Positions 50,900 to 62,476 of a stretch of DNA of 64,000 bases are shown one piece after another. Position 1 is the stretch's first letter. Each line of letters opens with the position of its first letter. Location of the stretch: positions 957,068,097 to 957,132,096 of the forward strand of contig OY728121.1 of NCBI GenBank assembly GCA_963277665.1, read 5' to 3'. The DNA comes from Viscum album (lineage: Eukaryota > Streptophyta > Magnoliopsida > Santalales > Viscaceae). The translations under genes were made by a program, and so were the position numbers. The notes beneath the pieces are model-generated. The model did not search any database, was not told the DNA's origin, and saw nothing but the letters and a program-made list of their open reading frames with translations.

Positions 50900-52431
50900 A
50901 TTATCAAATTCACGAATTAGGATCTTCCATGAGATGAGTTTGAGAATTTAATTTGACTTCCTCAAGAGGTACCTCATAGCTGCAAGGTTAGAAAAAAACT
51001 ACTTTAGAGCGCTATAAACATGAAAAAAATTTATCTAAAGAAAATTTTATGAAAAGAAACTATATTTCCTTGTTTTTTTATATTTATTGGATTTAAACCA
51101 ATGTCCTCTATACATAGGCTTTCACATGGGAATTTCCCTCCATCCTCTTTGATAAGATATCTCCAACTATGAAGTTTGAATAATCACACATAAGCTCAAA
51201 CAGAATATCCAACTGTGGGGACTGTATGATCTATGGAGTGGTTAGACACTTATTTAGCTCATAAAACTAAGTGCTAAAATAATCATCAAACACAAAATTA
51301 TAATCACTTTCTTGTAATCTTGATATTTTAAGAGAAATCTTACCGAAATCATTGATAAAGTGCCAATAAAATCCTGCATTCCCAATGAATGATCTAACAT
51401 CATGAACCCATGAAGGATATGGAAATGATGAAATAATATCTACTTTAGATATATCAACCTATATCCCATGTTTTCAAACTACATGAGCTAAGAAAATGCC
51501 ATCCTCTACCATGAAATGAAAATTTTCAATTTTTGAGTCTGGATTCTTCTCTAGAAAACAATTCAACAACATCCCAAACTAAATATACATTTTTCAAAAT
51601 CAAATTAATTTCCATACAATATAAAATCAACCATAAATACCTACATGTATGTACCAATAGAATATAAAAAAAATAATCACCATGCATCTTTGTAAGGTAC
51701 ACAGGGCATTGCAAAGTCAAAATGACATCCTTCGGTTGGAATATGTATTGAATGGTCAAGTGAATGTTGTTTTCTCTTAGTCCTCCAAAGCTATAGGAAA
51801 TTGGAAATATCTGGGAAATCTATCCACGAAACAATAGTATGCCTTACCATCTAGTCTATCAAGGATTTGGTCAATAAATGTGAGGGGAAATGGTCCTTGC
51901 TAGTGGATTGATTTAGTTTCCTATAATCAATACACACACACACACACACACTGTATTGCATCATCATTGTAACCAAAACCTATCTCCAATTTCTAAGAAT
52001 AGTAGAACCACTTTCCTAGGAAAGAAATGAATAGGACATACCCACTAGGAATATGAAATTGGATAAACTATACCTTCCATGATAAAATTATCAACCACTT
52101 TTTTGAAAAATTCCAGAAGGGTTGGATTGTATATCCATTATGGCTTCCAAAATAGTTTATCCACATCCTACAAAATAATCTTATCCATGCAAAAGGATGG
52201 GTTATTTCAAGATATGTTATCCTAGGTTCACCCAATTTCCGTAATGTTCTCCCTCAAACGATTTAAATGTTTTTCTTCACCTCTAAAAGGGAGATTGTTA
52301 GAAATGATAATAGGTAATATCTCATCACATAATAAGTATGAGTGTTCGAGATTTTGTGGTAATGGCATGAGTTCCAGTGAAGGGGATGCCTTATGGATTA
52401 AGACATTCATGAAATTTAAATATGCACACAA
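50900..52431 (-). pseudogene. Athila reverse transcriptase and RNase H
   Basis: Minus-strand relic. It starts with LELMPLPQNLEHSYL (about 52,335-52,380), matching LELKPLP.HL.YAYLG, then a LPIIISNNL segment. Next comes GIVYPISYS-WVCPIHFFPRK (about 52,015-52,080), the start of Athila RT. The palm is unreadable; an open run at 51,759-51,526 with NLILKNVYLVWDVVE corresponds to the RT end. It is followed by MVEDGIFLAHVV (about 51,480-51,515, V.EGIVLGH), DVRSFIGNAGFYWHFINDFG (about 51,345-51,405) and an RNase H part with FVFDDYFSTQFYELNKCLTT (about 51,245-51,310). An (AC)n microsatellite (51,930-51,951) has grown inside RT. Confidence 0.8.
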
Positions 52432-52589
52432 TGAACATCAGTACCAGAATATACATCGTAAAAATTAGAGAATAATGTATCAAATCCATCAACATAATCA
52501 ACAACCATGTCATAATTAGAGTGATCAAGATCAAAATGATAATATGAATCAATTTTAAAATCAAATATAAGAGGGTTTTGTTTATTTGA

Positions 52590-52880
52590 AGTAGGTTAGG
52601 AATATATCTTATACAAAAAACATGAAGTGATGCTTATAATATCTCTATGAACAGGAAAATAAAAATCCATGGGGGGTTTTATTGGTGGTTCAAAATGGGA
52701 GATGAAAATTAAAGAATGGTCCACTACATGGTACTTCTTGGAGTCCATAACATTAAATATCACAACTCCATCTCCAAACACAATGAAAAGTTTAGAATCA
52801 TATACATTTATGATTGTTTTTGTAGTTCTGAGGATGGTTTTACATATGAAAATGGGATCTTTAGAACTTAACTTATCATC
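52590..52880 (-). pseudogene. Athila protease, C-terminal part
   Basis: On the minus strand a run near 52,690-52,830 reads LRTTKTIINVYDSKL then VFGDGVVIFNVMDSKK, which matches the end of the Athila protease (GRPFL.TA.A.IDV..G.L..RVGDE.V.FNVF). The catalytic part upstream is not readable. Confidence 0.55.
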
Positions 52881-52999
52881 CTCCTTCTAAAGAACAAAGA
52901 AATGTACTAGAAAGATAATGTCTCTTACCCAAAACAATTACATCATCATGGAAACCTGCTGGGTTTGTTGTGGCTCTATTCACCAACTACACCAATACT

Positions 53000-54990
53000 C
53001 TCTTGGGCTTCCACTCACTAACCTTTAATGAATAGAATATAAAGTGAGTAATCACATTTATAGAAACTCATAAAACATATAAAGAGTCAGAAAAGTTTAA
53101 CTCTGCTATAGTTCATGGGTTGGTTAATGTTTCAGAATCAATTCACATTGTCTGCATTGTTTGAGTTGGTGTTATGAGTGATGACACATTCCATCCAAGA
53201 TTGATCCTCTCATTTCCATTAAGCCCTCTTTGATTCATAAAATGATATTTTAATTATTTGGAATACCTTGGGTTTTTCTTAATGGAATCAATAAGGGTTT
53301 TTTTATCTCCATATGCTTGAATGTATAAAAGTCTCATTTTTTCGTAGCCTCTTCATCCCTAATCGTAGTTTGTAAAACACTATTTAGAGATGGATGGGGT
53401 TTAGGTGGAACATCATCAATATTTTTCTTATCTTTTCCTATCTTTTTAGGTTTCTCATCAGTTGTTCTAGACTAGAGATCCTATAGAGTTACGGTAAATC
53501 CTAGTGGAACGATTGGTGAAGATGTATAAGTCATTTAATTACTAATTCTAAATGTGATGGCACTGAATTTACCATTGGTATTTGGTGTAGGTTGGGTAGG
53601 TAGATTTCTAATGTTCTTACTTTTGAGTTCATGAAGGGTGGTGTAAATCTTACCCATTTGTGTCTTCAACTCCCTCAACTCCAGAACTTTACTCTTCTAA
53701 TCATTCTATTGATTAAGAAAATTTTGTTTCAAAAGGTCATACGTATTATTATATATATTTCGTTATGGATTCATTTTTTGTAGGCATGCAGAATATTGGG
53801 GTTCAAATATACTTTGGGGATGTTGAAAACCCAATTGGTAAAGCGGAGGATGCTATAAATTAAGTTGGAATTGGGGACTTTGTTTTTTTATAGGGTCATA
53901 CCTCATGTATGATTAATCTTTACATCCTTGGTTGTGTGTTGGTGGAAAGTAATCATACTTCTTCTTCAGTTGTGGTTGATACTTCAGGTGTTGTATCCTA
54001 GGGAATATCAATGTCCAGTTGTCCATATCTTGAAGTTTCTGTCAATATTAATTTGGGTGGTCTTTTTTAGTGTAAATTACACAAGGCCATATTGGAAAAG
54101 GATGGTAAGTATTTTGAGCCAAAGAAATCTACCTCACCATAGTGTTCAATTATTTTAACATTGTGCCAATTAAATGACTTTCAAGATAATATGTACTTAC
54201 CTGATGTACTCCTTTTATATGTGTGGTACCTCTATCACCAAATTGTTGGGAGTATTGTGCCATGTTATTTACCAATAAACATGGATTTTATGGTTTTTTG
54301 TCAACCAATTCCCCTCCAACCACGCCATCCACCATTCTCCTCTCTATAGGTGTGAGGCCTTAACACATGTACAAGATGATAAGTTTCTTATTAAGTTGGT
54401 GATGTGGGTATCTTACAAAAAACATCTTGAGTCTGTCACAATACTCATACATTAACTCACCATATCATTAATTGGTCAATTTGATCTCCTTTAAATTGGA
54501 TGTTGTCCTCATTGCTGAAAAAAAACCTATGTAAGAAAATACATTTTAATTTTTTCCAACTTGTTACATCTTCAGACACATTTCATGAAAATCCTATGTA
54601 TGAAAAGAAATTTTGAAAATATGAATTATCAAAGTTTTATTTGACATTTAGATACATTTCTTAGTTTCATTATTGATCATAACAGAATGAATTTTTTATT
54701 GTGTTTGTTTGGTTCCTCACAAAATATTCCATGAAATTTTGGAAGAAGTTGAATTAAACTAGATTTCTGAAAAATGTCTGATTTGGGAGTTGGATAAGAA
54801 GTAAAAGTAGATTCATAATTAATATTAGGTGAAAACCCATATCGAATTGTATGATTAACTTCATTGTTATTATTTTCATCCACTGTATCTAGTTTAATAA
54901 TTGTTTCAGATGGGATTGATGTTTCAAAATTCACAGAGTATAGGTATTCCTGAGTTGGGAAAATTTTAACACATCTAATAGACTGAGATT
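53000..54990 (-). pseudogene. Athila gag
   Basis: Minus-strand relic. The open run at 54,934-54,677 contains SSLIQLLPKFHGIFCEEPNK, closely matching the Athila gag segment ALI.LLP.FHGLAGEDP.KHLKEF. The part further downstream (to about 53,000) has mostly lost its frame. It begins about 0.3 kb inside the primer site, the normal place for Athila gag. Confidence 0.65.
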
Positions 54991-55253
54991 TTCTAATTCA
55001 ATCGATAAGCTTATTTTAAATCTCAGGGTCTAGATCAAAGAGATCTATTAGGAGGAATAATTTCATAAATCATAGAAAAGAGAGAGAAAAATAAGGAGAC
55101 ACAAATATCATGAAATGTGGTTTCAATTAATGGCTCTAAAAAGACAAGGTGGGAAAGGAAGATTAGAAATTAAAAGGTAGGGGAATAAAAGACAAAATAA
55201 TAATAAATATTAACAAATAACATACGTAAAAGTGGATGAATGAAAAACATTAC

Positions 55254-55271
55254 TCCCCGGAAACCTCACCA
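55254..55271 (-). other. primer binding site of the Athila element (tRNA-Asp type)
   Basis: The minus strand reads TGGTGAGGTTTCCGGGGA. The Athila consensus, complementary to tRNA-Asp, is TGGCGCCGTTGCCGGGGA; 14 of 18 bases agree. It lies directly beside the 5' LTR. Confidence 0.75.
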
Positions 55272-56913
55272 ATATGAAAGGTATTGTTGTGGGTTGTTTC
55301 AAAGATATTTATAGTTAAGCTATGTGTAATAGAGTGGATGACCTAGGTCATTATATTGAAGAGGAATTGAATAAAAAGTCACCGAATTGGCATGATAAAT
55401 CCAAGAAAATAAGTGAAAAAAACTAAGCAAAGTTGGGGGTTTTTGTTTAGATATGTTTATAGAATATACAAAAAAATGAGAAGGATCAATTAAGGTCACA
55501 ATTTCATTAAAAACACTAATATGAGAAAACATAGTAAATATAATATATCCCCTTTACCAATAAATTATCATTAATCCATATATTTATAATTCAATAAATT
55601 TTTATCCCCTATCATTGTATACCCCCAAACCATATAGAAATTAACATGACAAAAAAATTTGAAAAATGAGCCCTAGTCATCTATGGGACTTCGAATCGTA
55701 GCACCCAACTCTGATTTTCATCCAAATCCAAAATATGTTAAGTGTCCAATTTGGGATTAATATAATCCCTTGATTTAAGAATTAATCATGTTTGGGGATG
55801 AGACTTGAACCCTACAATTCTATCCCATGTTTATTGGATTTTTTATTAGAAGTTTCACTCACAAGATTAACACAAGTTGGACAACACAACCAACTGAAAA
55901 TCAATCAAATTAAATAGAAATCAAAACATAATTAATTGTTTAAAATTTATGAATTATAGTGTGTTTATGGTTTCAATTTATACATATTAAGGTACATGGG
56001 ATTAGATCAACTACGAATGTAATCGCTCTTCCATGGGTGGAGTTGTCATCGTGGAGATGTTTTTCATAAGAAATAGATTGAATGGAAATCTCCCAAACCA
56101 GTCACCACTCTTATATTCTAGCGCCAAATGAAAAATAAAAGGAAAATAATAACATTCAGGATTAGTTAATGAAAAATTTGTGTTAAATTCAAGAAAACAA
56201 AGAAACACATAGTGGAGGTGGTAGAGGTGAGCCTTCTTGAATGTGTTCTTTTCATAAATGCTTACTACATACAATAGGTGTGATATTTTTTCAGGAGACA
56301 CTCTTTTGACCACACCTTCCCAATGCCTCGACCAAAATCAATAAGGATGAAAATCACCATTTTATAGAGTGAAGGGAATGATCGGCTAAAAGAGTGTTCA
56401 AGTGTGAATTGGGAAATCTTCATAATATTTTATTCCAACATGCACTACCTATTTGACCCAAAAAACGTGTGAATAATATATTCTTATTGAAGGATTGTAT
56501 GGTAAAAATTGGGTCCTAGAGATCATATCCAAATTTTTGCCAAATAAAATCAATGATAAAATAGATACGGAAAAAATAGTGATGTGATGTCCAATCTGGG
56601 GAGTCAAGTACCTCATTGAATTAACGAGACATTTAATCCACTAAAATTCATGATACTACTCCGATTTATTTAATTAATGTTTAATACCATTGAGTGATTA
56701 ACACTATTTTAAAATTTCAAATTTTAATAATAAATATAAAAATATTTATGGCAGCAATACTACAGTTCAAGTTAAAGGGTAAAAATAGAATTTTTATAAA
56801 ATTATCCAATGAATGGTCTAGTCCCAAATATTTTTTAAATAAACATATTTAAGATAATGCAAGGAAATTATTTCATTTATTATCAATAAAATAATCAATA
56901 GAAATCTGTTTTA
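55272..56913 (-). repeat. 5' LTR of the Athila element
   Basis: Partner of 46,491-48,148. The minus-strand start (about 56,913) reads TAAAACAGATTTCTATTGAT against TAAAACAAAATTTTATTGAA in the 3' LTR. The 100-codon minus frame at 56,313-56,011 lies in the repeat. Confidence 0.8.
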
Positions 56914-57298
56914 TTGGTTAATATTATTGATATATTCATAACACCGGTAATTTTTCAATTAAATGATTGTTATTATTTTTAGTATCTTATATACATGTTG
57001 TGATTGATTTTATAGAGTGAAAAATCAATTTTAATTTTTTTTTCAATGAAACTATTAGTTATTTTTATTCTTTATTTGAGTATTTATATGATGTTCTCTA
57101 CATCATTGATTATCCTGATCCAATAGTAACATGTGTGAAATTTTTGGTTTCATGATATGCTTCTCCCATTTCATTTTACATGCTTGATCCATATTTATAT
57201 TCTATTGCGTATTTCATTATTCAATATTCCATGGTTACATATTTTTTATTCAGATAGTTGAATAATTTTTTTGATTGCAGTCATCCACATGTCACACA
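56914..57298. other. unassigned spacer between Athila and CACTA elements
   Basis: About 0.4 kb of AT-rich sequence. It could be the displaced 3' end of the copia element cut at about 46,490, but I saw no shared repeat that would show it. Confidence 0.3.
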
Positions 57299-57775
57299 CA
57301 CTACAAGAGAATCGCCATTTAGCGGTGGTTATTTTTGCGTTTCGTGGTGGTTTAAACCGCCGCTATATGGTTTGGCAGCAGTTTATGAAAACCGCCGTCT
57401 AATATGGTGTCTCCAATCTATTAGCGGCAGTTATTTCTGTTTCACGGTGGTTTAAGGAAATCATTGTAGCTGCCTCATTTTGCGGTGGTTTTACTGAGTT
57501 TAGCGGTGGGTTTTACGTGCCCTTGACATCAGTTTATTTGTAGCGGTTATAACCGCCGTGAATAAAATCAAATCCAGCGGCCGTAAAACCGCCGCTGAAG
57601 TCACGAGAACCACCTCAGAATGAGAACCTACGATGCAACTATGTAGCGGTGGTTAAAACTGCCTTGAAACGTAATTTTTTTTACATTGAACGGCAGTTTT
57701 CACCATTTAGCGGCAGTTTAAACTGCCGCCAATGTACATTTCACGACGGTTTAAACCGCCGCTAAAAGCTGACCA
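57299..57775. repeat. CACTA terminal inverted repeat and subterminal repeat array
   Basis: From CACTACAAGAGAATCGCC onwards a short unit is repeated in both orientations, roughly TTTAGCGGCGGTTT and its complement AAACCGCCGCTAAA. Examples lie near 57,319, 57,350, 57,420, 57,482, 57,548, 57,590, 57,643, 57,708 and 57,750. Such subterminal repeats bind the TnpA-type protein. The array keeps many CpG sites, unlike the rest of the window. Confidence 0.8.
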
Positions 57776-60464
57776 AATAAATAAATAATTTTTTTTCTTC
57801 TGCTGCACCACTGCCCTAAAATACAAATCAAACCTGCAATACCATATTGTACATACCAACAGAAAACAAGAAACATCAACCTAGGAAATCGGTGTAGAAT
57901 AAATTGAAAAAAAAGTAAACATTGACATGATATATAAGAATGAACAATATTGTACATACCAACACACAACAAGAAACACCTACGACCTCTTTGTATGGCA
58001 AAAAATTAATAATTTCCTAACTCTGTGGCCTTAAAGAAATGAATCATAAACATGTATTATATGTATGATTAAACTAAAAATCATATATTTTCATATCTAC
58101 ACAGATTCAGAGAGATCATAGGAATAGAGGTAACTCGTTAAACACTAGTATTTGATATTATTCATCAAAAAAATCATAAATCTATAAGGGAATCCAATAA
58201 TTCAAATGATTCCACCCAAAGAATATTTGATGATCACAAAATCTCACACCTTTTACCAATACCTATTTTGAAGAATCTATAGTATAAATCTCTAGTGAAC
58301 ACCTTTCATTGTAATTTAGTTCTAAAAGGACATCCATACCAAATATTCAAATACATGGAATCCCATTGGAGGTTCTCATAAAAAAATAGATAACCTAATG
58401 TGAATCCATTAACATGGAATTGGATTGATAAACTATGAACTCTGACATTTGATGATGTATTGACGAGTTTCTTCATTGTGTTTCATTTTCAATTACTCTA
58501 TCACATCCTTTAATTAAAATTGAATCACCAAATGCACCAATTATGTTCAAGACCAAAAACAAGATGATAGTACCCATATGGAACACAATGGTGAGCCATG
58601 AAAACAATTATTATGTCATACATAAGACTCAATTTCTATGAATATATGTTCCCCAAACACTGACATACGTTGTCTCATACCCTTGTAAAATGAGTGCATG
58701 ATGGTTCACACCTTATTTCAGGAATACCATCTAAATGGATCTATTCTGACATTATATGACACCCATGGTAATCTATAAGGAATAATTCCCCATAGGTTAT
58801 CCAACTAAAAATATTCTATGGAAAAACCATTGGTCCATAATTTCGCATCCAACCTTTTTGTAAACTTTCAATAGATCATGAGAACACGTTCTTCTCTTAT
58901 CATGTTGATTTGGATTAATATGTCCACCATAAAGTAGAAATAACCTTAGAAATTCATTATGAGTATCATGTTCACTATAGTCATTTTTATTAACATGTGA
59001 CCTTGAGTACTCAAGAAGATATATAGGGTATTTTTCCTTATTGTCAATACACATGCATCTAAAAGTTGATCCCACTGGGGATATCCAACCACGGTCACTC
59101 AAGAGTATATTTATTCCCCTACTAGTTTAAACACCCTTGAGCCCCATTAGAATATCTAGATAATATACTAGGGACGGTTACAATGATCTAATATCTAAAA
59201 GCATCAGAATCTATCCCAAGTGTCCTTTGTGACTATAAAATTACAATGTAAAACATAACCCACATGGGTGGGGGAATTTTTTACCATTTTTACCTCATGG
59301 TCATCTCCAGTATCATTCATGCTATGGGATCACAACCAAATTAATGATATCCCTCTTAAAATTTAAATATGTGTTTCCTATTGGTGGTAACACATTAATA
59401 TATTTCTTCAATGTTAACCCAATTGATGTTTGGAAACATGATTCCATTGAGTATGAAATAGGTGTCAATGAATCCACTACCCCTCACCAATACAAAATAT
59501 TTAAACCATCTCAACATAAGAGAATATTAGTTAGTTCAAAATCTAAATAGTATAACATGTGAAAATCAATATTAAATTTATATAGGGGAAAAACCCATTA
59601 TGTATGGTGATTTGGTTGATGTTATCATAGCTAATTTATCTAATATTATATAATAATAGTAGATTAATCAATCAATAATGGTCGATTTGAGTTGTCCAAC
59701 TTGATTAGGATCAAATAAATTGATGCAAATCACCACAACATTAATGTTTTATCTATAATTACCTTCATGGGGTATATATCTCAATCAAAATAAGGAAGTT
59801 GTCCCAATGGTATTTAAGGATGTAGAATCTTAGGAGTCGGTGGATTCCTTCACTTCTCATATGGATTCCATTGAGTTTTGATGTGAATTAGTACAATCTT
59901 ATTGGAATTCATATCTTGAGTGTGTGGATTCAAATCCTATACCACCCATATTTGGAACCTCCATCTTATTGATATTTGATATAATGGAGGATCTATATAA
60001 GTATATTAGGTTATTTTAATACCAATGTGTTGCAATGTTTAGTTCCCTAGAACAATGACAGGATTCACTAAAAGAGAAATTCCATTTAGCAGCTATCAAT
60101 TACCACTCACAAGGGCCTCCCAATAAGACAAATTACAAGGGCCTCACCAATGTTTCCACAACACTATCCCCATGATCACTATGAAATGACCCAATTTGTT
60201 CAACACATCAACAATGGGTTTAACTCCTACTCATCCAAAATCTCGACTACCATTTCAAACACATGCCTAAATGGAATGATGTATACCACACTAGAAAAAT
60301 AAGACATAAAAAGAAACATTTGAAATCAATAAAACGCATAAAAGTAAACATGTGAAATCAAGGAAATTTTCGGACATGAAAATGTTTGGTGGAAACTATA
60401 TGCCACAAATGTTACATATACAAACCAATTGTTCCCATATTTGTTCAAAACATGAACAATACAA
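57776..60464. other. CACTA 3' region, mostly unexplained
   Basis: 2.7 kb between the subterminal array and the end of the TnpA-like gene. It has a direct repeat, TATTGTACATACCAACA, at about 57,846 and 57,951 (105 bp apart). A 101-codon minus frame at 59,102-58,797 contains RTCSHDLLKVYKKVGCE. A near-open plus frame runs at about 59,790-60,250. I recognise no family in either. It may be untranslated sequence, a further insertion, or captured sequence. Confidence 0.35.
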
Positions 60465-62303
60465 CTACTCAGGGTCCGATGATGCATCATCTCCCTTTCC
60501 ACCTTCATCACCACATTCTGCTGTCACCTGTAAGAACATTATATTGAAAATTAAATACGGTTGCATATTTATATTAAAACATAAAACCAATGAAAGTTAT
60601 AAAACTAAATTATTTTGATTTTTGTGATTTACCTACACACCACGAGTTGATGCGCTACCACCAGGGGCATATATGCTCTTATGCTGACGTATTTCAATCA
60701 ACTCCTTCTATAAAGCAGATATATGATCCCCCTGCTGGTGAGCTGTGTTTCATAGGGAAACAATCTCTTTTTGGGAATCTCTGTGTATGGGTTGACTAAA
60801 GATAGGAGTAGATGCAGCTGCCATCCCTGGTGGCCTGCTAAAAACATCAGATGGTATGGGTCCCAAACCCATCCTGCGCACTCTACCAAGTTGATCCTTC
60901 CCAATTACTTTAGCAATCGGTTCATCCGGGGAGACTGAGTAGGACTGCACATGATTGGTATCCCATAGTTCTTTAATTTTTACCTATAAATCAAATATCA
61001 ATATATATTAACACATTAAAAACTAATAATAAGTTATTATAATAAAAAATTGACTTCATAACCCAGCTTCTTTAGCAAGCTCGTTAACAAAAATTCCATC
61101 AGATTTCATGTGAACATTCATCCATAGTTCAGTTCAGGATGCTTTGTGCCCTAAACTCTGTGAATTCATTAAGAAAAGATAAATCAACAATTCAATATAT
61201 TAAATAGATAATATTGTCTTATAAATATTTAAACTAATTAAAATATTACCAATGTCATTTGGCTTCTAGAATAGCTTTTTGATCCTGCAGTGTGAGTGAT
61301 GACTTGCTTAGCCTGGTTTGATGCATTATTTCTTGAGAGATCCTAAAATAAATAAAATGCAATTTAATAGTAATGTATTCAATTTCATGTCCTCTTCATA
61401 TACATGTATAAATGAAAAATGAGGATAATATAATAATATATATTTCAATACCATCCTCTTCTCATCATGATGACGGTCAAAAAAAACATTCCACTGTTCT
61501 TTCAGTACCCCACTGGGTAGCTTCTCATACATTTGACGCATAGTCAACAAGGTATCATTGACATCACACCACAATCTCTATTTTAAATCATTACATTTCT
61601 TAGCTAGATTTTTCAACATCCACTTCCGTGAAATCACATCAGCAACTGTAAAGTGGATGAACATCTGTATACAGAAATACATTTTGAACATATTAGTAAT
61701 ATGACATTCAATTATACCATAATGTAATAAATTTACCTTTATTTGAGAATCAAAAACTTCATTTTTCCAGCTTGGAGGAATACTTTTACAATCGTCATAT
61801 GAAATAGGAAGGGAAATGGTCTCCGCTGCCAGCTGGCCTAAAATCTGGCCAAGTAACCCCACGACATCATCCGTCGGGACCCCATAGGAATCAAATGGTA
61901 CAACTATCATTTCACCAGTCATATTCCAGACATCTTCACTTTTTATGTTTTTCTCCACAGTTTCATTTTTTTCGTCTTCAATGAGAAAACAATTAGTATA
62001 AACAAAATGAAATAAATTTATTTAATTAAATTTTGTACCTATGACAGTGACACTTCAGTATGCCCGTGATGAACTGGAAGGGGCATGTCACTACCCCACT
62101 ACTGATGCTCCTGAAGGGGGAGTCGACGACTCAGCCTCTAATGGGACATATAAAGATAGTGTGAGAGATGGTGTAGGGGGAGATGGTGTAGGGGTGTCGG
62201 CAGCAGGTGCCTCAGATGTCATGGGGAGGGACCCAGATGGATCCTCATCTGTCGCGGAACCAGATGAAATAGTGTACCTCTTCCTCCTCAGAATTCATGT
62301 CAT
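60465..62303 (-). pseudogene. CACTA TnpA-like gene, Ptta/En/Spm family, seven inferred exons
   Basis: DNA-binding transposase partner. Inferred exons, all with GT-AG borders: 62,303-62,039, 61,975-61,737, 61,664-61,452, 61,342-61,250, 61,157-61,055, 60,983-60,633, 60,527-60,465. Exon 1 encodes RRKRYTISSGSATDED and a Ser/Thr/Pro-rich part. Exon 3 has SRKWMLKNLAKKCNDLK, the RKW....LA.KWR.FK motif. Exon 4 has NQAKQVITHTAGSKSYSR, the HTAGSKSF signature of the family. Exon 5 has LWMNVHMKSDGIFVNE, matching E.....H...DG.FVN. Exon 6 has KDQLGRVRRMGLGPIPSDVF, the GRVRG.G.G..P motif. Exon 7 ends GGKGDDASSDPE and stop. Stops occur in exons 1, 3, 5 and 6, so it is probably inactive. The ATG at 62,303 is chosen as the first in frame with RRKR. 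Confidence 0.75.
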
Positions 62304-62476
62304 TTAATTAAATAAAATTATGTTCAAAATATATATTTCAAAAAAAATATGCAGAAAAAATATTAAAAAAGATAATAGATGACCAGTACTAACAGACAAA
62401 ATATATATAACAACGATAATGAATGACTGCAGAAATGAAACAAGTGGTTGGTGAATAAATAAATAATTGTACATAC

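Larger units (their letters stand above)
46491..56913 (-). mobile_element. Athila-type Ty3 LTR retrotransposon
   Basis: A 10.4-kb element with two LTRs of about 1.65 kb, a primer site matching tRNA-Asp beside the 5' LTR, a purine tract beside the 3' LTR and gag-PR-RT-RH-INT remnants in order on the minus strand. The length and primer site are typical for Athila. I could not confirm a target-site duplication, so the outer edges are good to about 10 bp. No env-like frame is recognisable between integrase and the 3' LTR. All coding is decayed. Confidence 0.8.

Noticed and set aside
62041..62307. 88-codon plus-strand frame with Gly/Asp-rich product
   Set aside because: Antisense shadow of exon 1 of the TnpA-like gene, whose minus-strand frame matches the family.
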